Assembly: GCF_019200975.1 (NCBI RefSeq)
Contig: NZ_JAHTMR010000014.1
Location: forward strand, 192-64,191
Length of the DNA: 64,000 nt
From: Pseudomonas sp. PD9R
GTDB taxonomy: Bacteria; Pseudomonadota; Gammaproteobacteria; Pseudomonadales; Pseudomonadaceae
Reading direction: 5' to 3'
The position numbers and the translations under genes were made by a program. Each line of letters opens with the position of its first letter. The first letter of the stretch is position 1. Below are positions 1-9,223 of this stretch, piece after piece. The notes below the pieces were generated by a model. That model saw only the letters and a program-made list of their open reading frames with translations. It was not told where the DNA came from and did not search any database.

Positions 1-70
1 AGAGCAACACACAAATCTATTACATACCCAATTTGCTGAAACGTTGAAAGACGGATCAGTACCCGAATTT

Positions 71-186
71 CTTGACGACCATAGAGCCTTGGAACCACCT
101 GATCCCATCCCGAACTCAGTAGTGAAACGATGCATCGCCGATGGTAGTGTGGGGTTTCCCCATGTGAGAGTAGGTCATCGTCAAGA
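71..186 (+). rRNA. rrf: 5S ribosomal RNA
   Basis: The sequence has the typical Pseudomonas 5S core (GGAACCACCTGATCCCATCC, then GAACTCAGTAGTGAAACGATG) and the 5' and 3' ends (TTGACGACC / GGTCATCGTCAA) pair to form helix I. The 70 bases before it look like the 23S-5S spacer; the 23S gene itself lies outside the window. The ends are placed by helix pairing and could be off by one or two bases. Confidence 0.95.
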
Positions 187-196
187 TTAAATTCCG

Positions 197-232
197 AAAC
201 CCCAATTGCGAAAGCAGTTGGGGTTTTGTTTT
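197..232 (+). terminator. rho-independent terminator of the rRNA operon
   Basis: A stem of CCCCAATTGC against GCAGTTGGGG (one T-G wobble) with a GAAA loop is followed by TTTTGTTTT. It starts 11 bases after the 5S end, as expected for the end of an rrn operon. Confidence 0.9.
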
Positions 233-298
233 GTCCGCAGGAAAGTACCGCGCAAATAAAGGGACGGCCTGATGGCTGTCCCTTTTTCTACCGCTGCA

Positions 299-1222
299 TT
301 AATGAAACTTTGGCAGCACGTGTTCTGCGATCTCTTCAATAATCTCTGCAACGGGTCTCTCGCTGCGACGCAAGTGCAGACCAATATGTTGCACGCCTGC
401 CTCGCGTAATGCCTGAAGTTCGTCAATCAACGCCAGACGTCCACAACTGCCGCCGAAATGGACACGGTGCATTGGCGCATGGGGATTGGCTGCTAGATCC
501 AAATGCACAAAGCTGATGTAGGGCTTGTCGCCGCTGACCTCACGCCACAACCCAACTCGACGACGATGCTCCTCCGGCGTTCCAGGGTAGGCGAGCCAGC
601 CATCCATGTGTTCGCCAATCCACGATGGTGATTGCTGGCCAAGGCCCGCCACCAGCAGCGGCATTGACTCATCACGCTCCGGAAGCAGGCGAGCACCTTC
701 AGGCAAACGACCTTTCCCCTGGCTGTGCAGCAACTCAACGGTATTGCGAAAGATCTCGCCGCGTTGCTCATAGTCCACTCCAAACAACGGATATTCCATC
801 GGTCGATCGCCACTGGCCACGCCCAGCAGCAGACGCCCATCACTCAGTTCATCGACACTGTTAGCCGACTTGAGTGTCAGCCAAGGCTGACGCAAGGGAA
901 GCACAACAGCTGCCGTACCCAGCATGATGTTGTCAGTGATGCCTGCCAGGTAACCCAAGTAGGAAAAGGTTTCGAACACCTGTGCAGCATCACCAAAGTG
1001 AGGGTCGTAAATGGGTACATCTCGGACCCACAGCGCACGGAAACCGGCCTTGTCTGCCAGGCGCGCCATGGCTGCATGCTGCTTCAGGTCCGGCACACCA
1101 AACGGGCGACCTTCAGCGACTCTCAATCGCTGACCATCGTTGGACCAATCATTGTCCAGCGGCAATTCCAGCCCGATGGAAAACTCCTTCGAACCCAGTA
1201 ATCGTTGAAATCGTGGATGCAT
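299..1222 (-). CDS. LLM class oxidoreductase (luciferase-like monooxygenase)
   Basis: The 307-residue protein has the look of a bacterial luciferase-like TIM-barrel flavin oxidoreductase. It shows an N-terminal barrel strand (FSIGLELPL), the AD-x-AGF-ALWVRD segment, the LGTAAVVLPLRQP stretch, the D-ELS-GRLLLGVASGD flavin/substrate loop, and a C-terminal GVQHIGLHL strand. It would oxidise a small organic substrate with reduced flavin in the cytoplasm; the substrate cannot be told from sequence. It appears closest to the 'luciferase-type oxidoreductase, BA3436 family' subgroup (from memory). The start has a GGAG Shine-Dalgarno 7 bases upstream. The gene is alone, convergent with the rRNA operon and divergent from mrdA. 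Confidence 0.85.
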   Translation of the reverse strand: MHPRFQRLLGSKEFSIGLELPLDNDWSNDGQRLRVAEGRPFGVPDLKQHAAMARLADKAGFRALWVRDVPIYDPHFGDAAQVFETFSYLGYLAGITDNIMLGTAAVVLPLRQPWLTLKSANSVDELSDGRLLLGVASGDRPMEYPLFGVDYEQRGEIFRNTVELLHSQGKGRLPEGARLLPERDESMPLLVAGLGQQSPSWIGEHMDGWLAYPGTPEEHRRRVGLWREVSGDKPYISFVHLDLAANPHAPMHRVHFGGSCGRLALIDELQALREAGVQHIGLHLRRSERPVAEIIEEIAEHVLPKFH

Positions 1223-1488
1223 AAATTAACTCCAAAAAAAACGATGGAATGACATACACCCAGTATCCATACGCCGGTCAGCAAGAAAAATGCACGAATA
1301 GGAATATCAATCTTGAGCAAAACGCACGAGTGGCGAAACACATTAAGGTTTTACCATTCACAAAAACTACCGTTAGAGGAAATCGAACTAAAGTGACCGG
1401 ACAGTTTTTGGTATGGTGCAGCTCCTTTTTAACGGACTGATTTCAAGCCCACGGATCGGCACCTCATCTTCAAAGAGTTGCTACAGAA

Positions 1489-3381
1489 ATGCCTGAACCG
1501 ATACCCATCAAGGATCACGAAAAAGAGACGCGCCTGGTCAACAAAAGGCTGATGGCCTGCGCCTTGTTCGTCGCCGCCATTACTTGTGCACTTGTGGTGC
1601 GCATGTACGTCTTGCAAGTAGTCGAGTTCGACTATCACTCCACGATTTCCGAAAACAACCGCGTCCACGTTCTTCCAATCACCCCCACCCGTGGATTGAT
1701 TTATGACCGCAATGGCGTGGTCTTGGCGGACAACCGGCCCAGTTACAACCTGACCATCACCCGCGAGCGCGCTTCGGATGTCAAAGAGGAGCTGGATGAG
1801 GTAGTCAACCTGCTGCACTTGCCCGCTGAGGACCGCACGCTGTTTGACAAGGCGATGAAGCAGGCGCGGCACCCGTTCGTGCCGGTGACACTGTTCTACG
1901 AACTGACCGAAGAGCAGATCGCCGTGCTGGCAGTCAACGAGTTCCGTCTGCCGGGCCTTGATGTCGAGCCGCAGTTCGTACGCCATTACCCGCTGGCCGA
2001 GCATTTCGCGCATTCAATTGGTTACGTCGGGCGTATCAACGAGAAAGAATCCAAGGTTCTGGATTCGGTCGAGTACCGGGGCACCCAGTCCATCGGCAAG
2101 ACCGGCGTTGAAAAATTCTACGAATCGGAACTGCACGGCCAAGTCGGTTACGAGGAAGTCGAAACCAATGCACAGGGCCGTGTACTTCGAGTGCTCAAGC
2201 ACACCGACCCGATTCCCGGTAAAAACATCGTCTTGAGTCTCGACGTCAAACTTCAGGAAGCTGCCGAAGAAGCCTTGGGTGATCGCCGTGGATCGGTGGT
2301 GGCACTCGATCCGTCGACCGGCGAAGTGTTGGCGATGGTCAGCAAGCCGAGCTTTGACCCGAACCTGTTCGTCACCGGCATCAGCTTCAAGGAATACGCG
2401 GCACTTCACGATTCGATCGATCGGCCACTGTTCAACCGCGTACTGCGTGGACTGTATGCGCCGGGCTCAACCATCAAACCGGAAGTGGCAATTGCCGGGC
2501 TCGATACCGGTGTGGTCACGCCGCAGACCCGCGTTTTCGACCCCGGCTATTACCAACTCCCCGACTTCGATCACAAGTACCGCAACTGGAACCACAGCGG
2601 CGACGGTTGGGTGGACATGGACGCGGCGATCATGCGCTCCAACGACACCTATTTCTACGACCTCGCGCACAAACTGGGCATCGATCGCCTGCACGACTAC
2701 ATGGCAATGTTCGGTCTAGGCGAAAAGGTCTCGCTGGACATGTACGAAGAGTCCGCCGGGCTGATGCCGTCCCAGGCCTGGAAGCGCGCCACGCGTCGTC
2801 AGCCTTGGTTCCCCGGCGAAACGGTGATCCTTGGTATTGGCCAGGGCTACATGCAGGTCACGCCGCTGCAACTGGCCCAGGCCACGGCGCTGATTGCCAA
2901 TAAAGGCGTCTGGAACCGCCCGCGTCTGGCCAAGACCGTCGACGGTGTTGTGCCGGTGGATGAGCATCCGATGCCGAACATCCTGCTTAAAGACCCGCGT
3001 GACTGGGAGCAGGTCAACCATGGCATGCAGATGGTGATGCACGATGCCCGTGGTATTGCTCGTGCTGCAGCAGTGGGTGCGCAATACCGTATTGCCGGCA
3101 AGAGTGGCACCGCGCAAGTGGTGGCGATCAAGCAGGGCGAGCGTTACAACCGCGAGAAGACCCAGGAGCGTAACCGCGACAACGCCTTGTTCGTCGGTTT
3201 CGCCCCGGCCGAACACCCGAAGATCGTCATCTCGGTGATGATCGAAAACGGCGAGGCCGGTGGCCGTGTTGCCGGTCCAGTGGTGCGGCAAATCATGGAC
3301 GCCTGGCTGCTCGATCAGGAAGGCCATCTGAAACCGCAATACGCGGCACCGAGCAAAGCGCCGGGTGATCCTCACGTTTAA
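1489..3381 (+). CDS. mrdA: penicillin-binding protein 2, peptidoglycan D,D-transpeptidase (stand-alone copy)
   Basis: The 630-residue protein is a class B PBP of the PBP2/MrdA type, which cross-links peptidoglycan during cell elongation. Residues about 20-42 form the single membrane anchor. A non-catalytic dimerisation region follows (RGLIYDRNGVVLADN is the family's conserved start), then the transpeptidase domain. The active-site motifs are S327-T-I-K330, S384-N-D386 and K538-S-G-T. Length and motif spacing match E. coli and Pseudomonas PBP2. What is odd is the setting: mrdA normally sits with rodA and rlpA, but here neighbours are a monooxygenase and an amine-dehydrogenase regulator, so this is probably a second copy. 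An AAAGAG ribosome site precedes the ATG. Confidence 0.93.
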   Translation: MPEPIPIKDHEKETRLVNKRLMACALFVAAITCALVVRMYVLQVVEFDYHSTISENNRVHVLPITPTRGLIYDRNGVVLADNRPSYNLTITRERASDVKEELDEVVNLLHLPAEDRTLFDKAMKQARHPFVPVTLFYELTEEQIAVLAVNEFRLPGLDVEPQFVRHYPLAEHFAHSIGYVGRINEKESKVLDSVEYRGTQSIGKTGVEKFYESELHGQVGYEEVETNAQGRVLRVLKHTDPIPGKNIVLSLDVKLQEAAEEALGDRRGSVVALDPSTGEVLAMVSKPSFDPNLFVTGISFKEYAALHDSIDRPLFNRVLRGLYAPGSTIKPEVAIAGLDTGVVTPQTRVFDPGYYQLPDFDHKYRNWNHSGDGWVDMDAAIMRSNDTYFYDLAHKLGIDRLHDYMAMFGLGEKVSLDMYEESAGLMPSQAWKRATRRQPWFPGETVILGIGQGYMQVTPLQLAQATALIANKGVWNRPRLAKTVDGVVPVDEHPMPNILLKDPRDWEQVNHGMQMVMHDARGIARAAAVGAQYRIAGKSGTAQVVAIKQGERYNREKTQERNRDNALFVGFAPAEHPKIVISVMIENGEAGGRVAGPVVRQIMDAWLLDQEGHLKPQYAAPSKAPGDPHV

Positions 3382-3440
3382 GAACGCTGACGCGATCCGC
3401 CTGGCGGAACACAAGCGCCGTAAGGCACTTGCCATCGCCC

Positions 3441-3454
3441 TTACGTTAACGTAA
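3441..3454. promoter_or_regulatory. 14-bp perfect palindrome, possible operator
   Basis: TTACGTTAACGTAA is a perfect palindrome in the 130-bp gap between mrdA and the sigma-54 regulator gene. It resembles operator sequences remembered for LiuR-type MerR regulators of branched-chain amino acid catabolism (TTTACGTTAACGTAAA-like). The resemblance is from memory and the regulator is unproven. Confidence 0.45.
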
Positions 3455-3511
3455 AGATTGCGGCAGGGCGCCGTTGTTTAAAGGCGCAGGGCGGACGACC
3501 CGGAGCGCTTG

Positions 3512-5416
3512 ATGACGCTAATAAAAACAAACTCTCCCAAACTGCACCGCGAAGCCCGGCTGGCCCGGGAAAAGCTGCACTTGGAAGGCGAAGTACCGGA
3601 CGGTGTCCTGCGCGCCGAAATCGACGCTTCGTGGCGACGCAGTCTCAGTCATGGTGTGCATTTCAATGCCAAGCATGAACTGGCACTGGCATCGAGTGCC
3701 GGCCTGGACGTGTTGCTGGCGAGCAATCGCTTGCTGATCGACGCCGCATTACCGGCTATCGATTACCTGGCCGAGCGCCAGGGCAAGGAAGGGTTGATCA
3801 TCCTCGCCAACTCCGATGCGACCATTCTTGCTGTTGAAGGACGTGCTGACCGGCTCAAGGGCAGCGGCCTGCAAGACATCACCCTCGGCGCTTGCTGGAG
3901 CGAAGCCGCGCGCGGTACCAACGCGCTCGGTACGGCGCTGGTAGAAGCGCGGCCAACCCTGATCGATTGCGGCGAACATTACCTGGATCGCCTCAGTGAT
4001 TTTTCCTGCACGTCGGTGCCGATTTATTGCCCGCAGGGTGAGATCCTCGGCGTCCTCGACCTGACCCGCGAAGGCCCACTCGGTCGCGCCCACGACAGCA
4101 CCGCGCTGCTGGCCATGGCCGTCAGCCAGATTGAAAGCCGGGTGTTCAACGCCAGTTACCCGGACGAGATCGTCCTGGCTTTTCACAGTCGTCGTCAGTA
4201 CCTCGAATCCCCTTGGCAGGGCCTGCTGGCGGTGAGCCTTGGCGGTCAGATACTCGCCGTCAGCGCCCAGGCCTGCCAGTTGCTGCATGCCGAGCGCTCC
4301 GCACTGGTTGGCCGGCGCTGCGAAGAGTTTCTCGGCGTCGATGGCCTGCAATTATTGGCCCGATTGCATCAGGGCGGTGCCGGTAGCCTGCAGACCGCCA
4401 AAGGCGAATTTTTCTACAAAACCCTGCGTGCGCCGCAACGTTCGATCAACGTCAGCACACCGCCGCGCAGCGCCCCCAAAACCGCCAAGGCGCAACCGGA
4501 TCTGGAAACCCTGGCCGGCAGCAACGTCCGTTATGCCCGCGCCTTGCGCATGGCCCGCCAAGGCCTGGCCAACGAGTTGCCGGTGTTGTTGCTGGGTGAA
4601 ACCGGCACCGGTAAAGAAGTCATCGCCCGCGCTCTGCACATGGCTGGCACCCGCTGCGACAAACCCTTCGTCGCGGTGAACTGCGCGGCGATTCCTGAAG
4701 GCCTCATCGAGTCCGAACTGTTCGGTTACCGCGAAGGCGCGTTCACCGGTTCACGCCGTGGCGGCATGATCGGGCGACTTCAACAGGCCCACGGCGGCAC
4801 GCTGTTTCTCGATGAAATCGGCGACATGCCACTGGCTTTGCAGGCGCGTCTGCTAAGGGTGTTGCAGGACCGCAAAGTCGCGCCGCTGGGCGCCGGTGAA
4901 GAGCAGGACATCGACGTCGCGCTGATCTGCGCCACCCACCGTGACCTCAAGCGCCTGGTGGAAGAAAAACACTTTCGTGAAGACCTGTTCTACCGGGTCA
5001 ACGGCATCAGCGTGATACTCCCAGCCCTGCGCGAACGGGAAGACTTCAGCGGTCTGGTCAGCCGTTTGTTGGCCAAACTCGACGCGCCAACGGTGGTGCT
5101 GCATGACGACTTGAGTCGCTTGCTCGGTGGCTACCACTGGCCGGGCAACATCCGCCAATTGGAGATGGTCCTGCGCACCGCGCTGGCCATGCGCGAACCG
5201 GGGGAAACCGTCCTGACCCTCGATCATTTGCCCGACAGCATGCTCGACGACCTGAACGCCAGCGAACGGCCGCAGTCCGGCAGTATCCGCGAAAACGAAC
5301 TGGAGATGATTCGCCAGTCCCTGGACAACCATCAGGGCAACGTCTCGGCCGCCGCCGATGCCCTGGGCATCAGCCGCGCGACCTTGTATCGCAAGCTCAA
5401 ACAGTTGCGCTCGTGA
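3512..5416 (+). CDS. sigma-54-dependent Fis-family transcriptional regulator (AcoR-like), likely controls the QHNDH genes
   Basis: The 634-residue protein has three parts: an N-terminal GAF-like sensory region (about 50-210) plus a PAS-like segment, a central AAA+ sigma-54 interaction domain, and a C-terminal Fis-type helix-turn-helix (about 595-634, [20 protein letters not shown]). Key motifs are the Walker A GETGTGKE near residue 362, the sigma-54 contact GAFTGS near 408, and Walker [10 protein letters not shown]. The layout matches AcoR-type activators. GGAG at 3502-3505 favours the ATG at 3512 over the TTG just before it. Its stop overlaps the qhpF start (TGATG), so it is part of the maturation operon. 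A perfect -24/-12 promoter before the aldehyde dehydrogenase suggests this activator works on that gene and on qhpA. In Paracoccus the qhp regulator is AraC-type instead. Confidence 0.88.
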   Translation: MTLIKTNSPKLHREARLAREKLHLEGEVPDGVLRAEIDASWRRSLSHGVHFNAKHELALASSAGLDVLLASNRLLIDAALPAIDYLAERQGKEGLIILANSDATILAVEGRADRLKGSGLQDITLGACWSEAARGTNALGTALVEARPTLIDCGEHYLDRLSDFSCTSVPIYCPQGEILGVLDLTREGPLGRAHDSTALLAMAVSQIESRVFNASYPDEIVLAFHSRRQYLESPWQGLLAVSLGGQILAVSAQACQLLHAERSALVGRRCEEFLGVDGLQLLARLHQGGAGSLQTAKGEFFYKTLRAPQRSINVSTPPRSAPKTAKAQPDLETLAGSNVRYARALRMARQGLANELPVLLLGETGTGKEVIARALHMAGTRCDKPFVAVNCAAIPEGLIESELFGYREGAFTGSRRGGMIGRLQQAHGGTLFLDEIGDMPLALQARLLRVLQDRKVAPLGAGEEQDIDVALICATHRDLKRLVEEKHFREDLFYRVNGISVILPALREREDFSGLVSRLLAKLDAPTVVLHDDLSRLLGGYHWPGNIRQLEMVLRTALAMREPGETVLTLDHLPDSMLDDLNASERPQSGSIRENELEMIRQSLDNHQGNVSAAADALGISRATLYRKLKQLRS

Positions 5417-7134
5417 TGCAGCGCCTGATCGTTCGGCTGATCGACAGCCAGAACCCGCAAGCCCTGCAATCGGCGTTGCAGTGGCTGTACAGCTTCGTGC
5501 GTCCCCATCGACTGGCGATTGCAGGGTTGCTGGGTTTATCGGTCTGCGCTTCGGCGTTGGTGCTGGTGCAGCCATGGCTGACCAAACTGCTGATCGACGA
5601 TGGTCTATTGGCGCGCAACTTTCCGAAGCTAATGCTGATCGCCGGGTTGATGATCGTCGCCGGGCTGCTGGGCACGGCACTCTCCGGGATCAATCGTTAC
5701 CTGCACACGCGGCTGTCCGGGCGCATGTTATTTGCCCTGCGCGACGACCTTTATCGGCATTTGCAAACCCTGTCGCCGAGCTTCTATGGCCAGCGGCGCA
5801 TCGGTGATTTGATGTCGCGCCTCGATGGCGATGTCGCCGAAATTCAGCGCTTTGCCGTGGACTCGCTGTTCTCGGCAGTGTCCAGCGTGATCGGGCTGGT
5901 AGTCGCCATTGCGATGCTCCTGACGCTGTCATGGAAACTTTCGTTGCTGGCACTGGTGCTGATTCCCCTCGACGTGCTTTGGCTGCGCTGGATGCGGCGC
6001 AAAGTCGAGCGCGATGTGCGGCAGTTGCGCGAACGCTCGGCGGACATGTCGTCATTCATGGTCGAGACCTTACCGGTGATGAAATTCATCCAGTCTGCCG
6101 GCCAGCAACAACGCGAGGCGCGACGTCTAGAAAGCCTGGGTCAGGGCTACATGAGCCAGTTGCTGCGCCTGCAAGTCACCGAGTTTTTCACCCAGGCCGT
6201 GCCAGGCACGCTGACCTCGCTGTCCCGGGCCTGTGCGTTTTTGATCGGCGGTTATTGGGTGGTGCAAGGCACCTGGCAATTGGGTGCGTTGATCGCCTTT
6301 TCGACTTATCTGGGTATGGCTGTCGGGCCGGTGCAGAGCCTGCTCGGACTGTACGTTGCGATTCAACGGATGACCGTCAGCCTCGGGCGCGTCATGGAGC
6401 TTCGTGGCGAACAGCCGACCGTGCTCACACCGAACACGCCGAAACCGATGCCGGCCTCTGGTGAACTGCGTTTCGATAACGTGCACTTCAGCCACCCCGG
6501 CCGCACCACGACCCTGCGCGGTATCGAAGCGCGTATTCCTTATGGTTTGAAAGTGGCCCTGAGCGGCGGCTCCGGCGTCGGCAAATCAACCCTGATCGAC
6601 CTGCTGCAACGGCACCACGATCCACAGTCCGGGCGGGTGTTGTTGGGGGAGGTCGATGTGCGCGAACTGGACCTGTTCCAGCTGCGTCGTCGCATCGCCG
6701 TAGTCAGTCAGGACATCGTGCTGTTTCGCGGCAGCCTCGCCGACAACCTGGCGTATGCGGTGCCGGACGCCAGCCGTGAAGCGATTGCCGAAGTGGCGCG
6801 CCTGGCGCAACTCGACAGCCTGATCGCGTCCCTGCCCGAAGGCCTTGACAGTCCTTTGGGTGAACGCGGCCAGCAGTTATCCGGTGGGCAGAAACAACGC
6901 ATCGCGATTGCCCGCGCACTGCTACAAGACCCGTTGATTCTGGTGCTCGACGAAGCCACCTCGGCGGTGGACGAAGCCACTGAGCGCGAAGTGATCGAAG
7001 CCATTGACCGCCTGTTTGCCGGGCGTACGCGCATCCTGATCAGCCATCGCCCTTCAACCTTGGCCGATGCCGATCTGCGCTTTGAATTGCTCGATGGTGT
7101 GCTGGTTTCGAAAACGGTGCTGCATGAAGCCTGA
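5416..7134 (+). CDS. qhpF: ABC transporter, fused membrane and ATPase domains (QhpF type)
   Basis: This 572-residue half-transporter has an exporter-type membrane domain (about 30-330, six predicted helices) and an ATPase domain with Walker A GGSGVGKST (K393), signature LSGGQ from residue 488, and Walker B LILVLDEATS. In the QHNDH system QhpF is thought to carry the cross-linked gamma subunit to the periplasm; the gamma subunit has no Sec signal. Family membership is clear; the specific cargo is inferred from the neighbours: regulator gene upstream (1-base overlap) and the qhpE protease gene 5 bases downstream. The GTG at 5413 is an alternative start, but the ATG in the TGATG overlap is preferred. 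Confidence 0.88.
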   Translation: MQRLIVRLIDSQNPQALQSALQWLYSFVRPHRLAIAGLLGLSVCASALVLVQPWLTKLLIDDGLLARNFPKLMLIAGLMIVAGLLGTALSGINRYLHTRLSGRMLFALRDDLYRHLQTLSPSFYGQRRIGDLMSRLDGDVAEIQRFAVDSLFSAVSSVIGLVVAIAMLLTLSWKLSLLALVLIPLDVLWLRWMRRKVERDVRQLRERSADMSSFMVETLPVMKFIQSAGQQQREARRLESLGQGYMSQLLRLQVTEFFTQAVPGTLTSLSRACAFLIGGYWVVQGTWQLGALIAFSTYLGMAVGPVQSLLGLYVAIQRMTVSLGRVMELRGEQPTVLTPNTPKPMPASGELRFDNVHFSHPGRTTTLRGIEARIPYGLKVALSGGSGVGKSTLIDLLQRHHDPQSGRVLLGEVDVRELDLFQLRRRIAVVSQDIVLFRGSLADNLAYAVPDASREAIAEVARLAQLDSLIASLPEGLDSPLGERGQQLSGGQKQRIAIARALLQDPLILVLDEATSAVDEATEREVIEAIDRLFAGRTRILISHRPSTLADADLRFELLDGVLVSKTVLHEA

Positions 7135-7139
7135 GCCCT

Positions 7140-7817
7140 ATGAAACCTGAGTTGCGCATCGGCGTGGTGGACAGTGGTCACTCGGCGGCGCAACGGGTGC
7201 AGGTGATCGCCGGCCGGTGTTTTTCGCTGGTGGAGGATGGGCTTGCCGAAAGCGATTTGCGCGATGATCCGTTGGGCCATGGCAGCGCAGTGATCGAGGC
7301 CATCGGCCGACGTGCACCGTCGGCGCTGTTTTGCGTGGCTCAGGTGTTTGACCAGCGCGGCGTCACCAGCGCCTTGCAGATCGCCACGGCGATTGACTGG
7401 CTGGTGGCGCAGGACGTGCGCTTGATCAATTTGAGTCTCGGCTTGCGCCAGGATCGCAGCCTGTTGCGCACGGCTTGCGCGGCAGCGGTAGAGCGGGGCG
7501 TGCTGCTTTGCGCGTCCAGTCCGGCTCAGGGCGATGGCGTGTATCCAGCGAGTTATCCAGCAGTGCTGCGAGTGACCGGCGATGCGCGCTGCGCCGAACT
7601 CGAATGGTCGTGGCTCAACAGTGCCCAGGCGGATTTCGCTGCCTGTGTGCATGGCACCTATCCGGGGCAATCTGGTGCCAGCCTCGGCTGTGCGGCGTTG
7701 AGCGGGCACATCGCGGCGTTTCTGGTGGCACACCCTCCGGCGAGCAACGAGCAGGTCATCCAGTGGCTGCGCGATAACGCCCGTTACCGTGGCCCCGAAC
7801 GGCGCTTAGGGCCATGA
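7140..7817 (+). CDS. qhpE: subtilisin-like serine protease of QHNDH maturation (QhpE type)
   Basis: The 225-residue protein is a small subtilase domain with no signal peptide. The catalytic triad can be placed at D11 (GVVDSGHS), H47 (GHGSAV) and S181 (SGASLGCAAL, in place of the usual GTSMA). It is shorter than secreted subtilisins (about 275 or more in the mature enzyme). In Paracoccus QhpE cuts the 28-residue leader from the gamma subunit in the cytoplasm after the radical SAM enzyme has acted. The position between qhpF and qhpG, with a 5-base gap before and an ATGA overlap after, supports the same role here. Confidence 0.88.
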   Translation: MKPELRIGVVDSGHSAAQRVQVIAGRCFSLVEDGLAESDLRDDPLGHGSAVIEAIGRRAPSALFCVAQVFDQRGVTSALQIATAIDWLVAQDVRLINLSLGLRQDRSLLRTACAAAVERGVLLCASSPAQGDGVYPASYPAVLRVTGDARCAELEWSWLNSAQADFAACVHGTYPGQSGASLGCAALSGHIAAFLVAHPPASNEQVIQWLRDNARYRGPERRLGP

Positions 7818-9109
7818 CAAGGATTGTGATTTTAGGCGCCGGCCCGGCGGGTGCGGCGGTTGCGCTGGGTTTGCGGCGGCTCGGTTATGCCGTGACGCTG
7901 GTCAGCGAGTGGCGTCGCTTTGCCGCGCTGGAAGGCGTTTCCGTGCGGGTGCTGGAAGCCATGCGCGGTGCAGGTCTGCATCAGGCGTTGGCGGATGCGG
8001 TGTTGCCTTCTCAGCGACAGGTGTCGTGGAACGGCCGGCAACACGCACAGAACATCGAATACCTGCTGGATCGCCCGAGCGTTGATCGAGGCCTGCGCGA
8101 AGACCTGCGTCAGGCGGGCGTTGAATTGATCGAAGGCCGGGTGCTGACGGTTCAGACATCTGCTGACGGGCACCGGATCGAAATCCAAGGGTGCGAAACA
8201 CGGGTTGCGGATTTCCTCGTCGAGGCCCGTGGGCGTCAGGCACCCGCCCTCGGTAAAGGCTTGCGCGGTCCGGAGACAGTCAGCCTGCTCAACCGCTGGC
8301 AAGGCACGTCGGGTAACACGGCCAGTGCAGTGGAGAGCCTTGAGGACGGTTGGGCCTGGATGGCGCGCCGAGCCGATGGCCAGTGTTACTGGCAATGGAC
8401 GGTGGACGTGGTCAGTGCCGGCTTGCCGGGCAAGACTATGTTGCTCGATTACTGTCGTCGGCGGCGTCTGGATTCTTCGGTGGCCCGGGCATTTTTCGGC
8501 AACGATCCGGAACTGGATTTGCAGCTACACGCCCGCAGCAGCACAGCAATTCTGAGCCCGCGGGTATGCGGCGATAACTGGATTCGGGTCGGCGATGCGG
8601 CGATGGCGGTGGACCCGCTGTCGGGCAATGGCATCTTTCAGTCCTTGTCGTCGGCGTTGCAGGCACCGACGGTGATCAACACCTTGCTGTGCAAACCTGA
8701 GCGAGCGGCGTTGGCCCAGCGCTTTCATCAGCAACGCGTCGAGCAGTTGTTTTTACGCTTTGCGCGGATCGGTCGTGATTTTTATGCCGATGAGCAGCGC
8801 TGGCTCGATCTGCCGTTCTGGCAGGCTCGGCGACAATGGCCGGATGCTGAGGTCGCCCATGCCGAGGCGGATTTCAATGCGCTGAGGATCGAGCGAGCGC
8901 CAGTGCTGCGGGACGGGTTTGTCGATGAGGCTGAGGTGGTGATTACGGCGGATCAGCCGCTGGGGATCTGGCATGTGCAAGGGGTTGAGCTGGCGTCGTT
9001 GGTGCGGCGGTTGCGCAGCGAGCCGGCGGACCAGGTTTTGGCGGGTTTGACGGTGGAGCAGGGGCGGACAGTTCGGGGGTGGTTGTTGGCTCAGGGTTTC
9101 AAACCCTGA
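7814..9109 (+). CDS. qhpG: FAD-dependent monooxygenase of CTQ cofactor formation (QhpG type)
   Basis: The 431-residue flavoprotein has an N-terminal dinucleotide fold (RIVILGAGPAGAAVALGL) and the second FAD motif GDAAMAVDPLSGNGI around residue 260, both typical of group A flavin monooxygenases/halogenase-like enzymes. In the qhp system this enzyme hydroxylates the gamma-subunit tryptophan that becomes cysteine tryptophylquinone. Its ATG overlaps the qhpE stop (ATGA), so both are translated together. It is the last gene of the left arm, followed by a REP pair. The role is from family knowledge plus context; the flavoprotein fold is direct. Confidence 0.87.
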   Translation: MTRIVILGAGPAGAAVALGLRRLGYAVTLVSEWRRFAALEGVSVRVLEAMRGAGLHQALADAVLPSQRQVSWNGRQHAQNIEYLLDRPSVDRGLREDLRQAGVELIEGRVLTVQTSADGHRIEIQGCETRVADFLVEARGRQAPALGKGLRGPETVSLLNRWQGTSGNTASAVESLEDGWAWMARRADGQCYWQWTVDVVSAGLPGKTMLLDYCRRRRLDSSVARAFFGNDPELDLQLHARSSTAILSPRVCGDNWIRVGDAAMAVDPLSGNGIFQSLSSALQAPTVINTLLCKPERAALAQRFHQQRVEQLFLRFARIGRDFYADEQRWLDLPFWQARRQWPDAEVAHAEADFNALRIERAPVLRDGFVDEAEVVITADQPLGIWHVQGVELASLVRRLRSEPADQVLAGLTVEQGRTVRGWLLAQGFKP

Positions 9110-9135
9110 TTTTTTGCATTGGCCGGTCGGGCCTC

Positions 9136-9199
9136 TTCGCGGGCAAGCCTCGCTCCTACAGGGTATCGCGAGACCCTGTAGGAGCGGGCTTGCCCGCGA
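9136..9199. repeat. REP pair (type B), likely acts as terminator
   Basis: Two inverted copies of the TCGCGGGCAAG...CTCCTACAGGG type face each other around a 10-base centre. They lie between the convergent ends of qhpG and the aldehyde dehydrogenase gene. Confidence 0.85.
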
Positions 9200-9223
9200 T
9201 GGCGCCCGTGAGGACGCCGCGGA

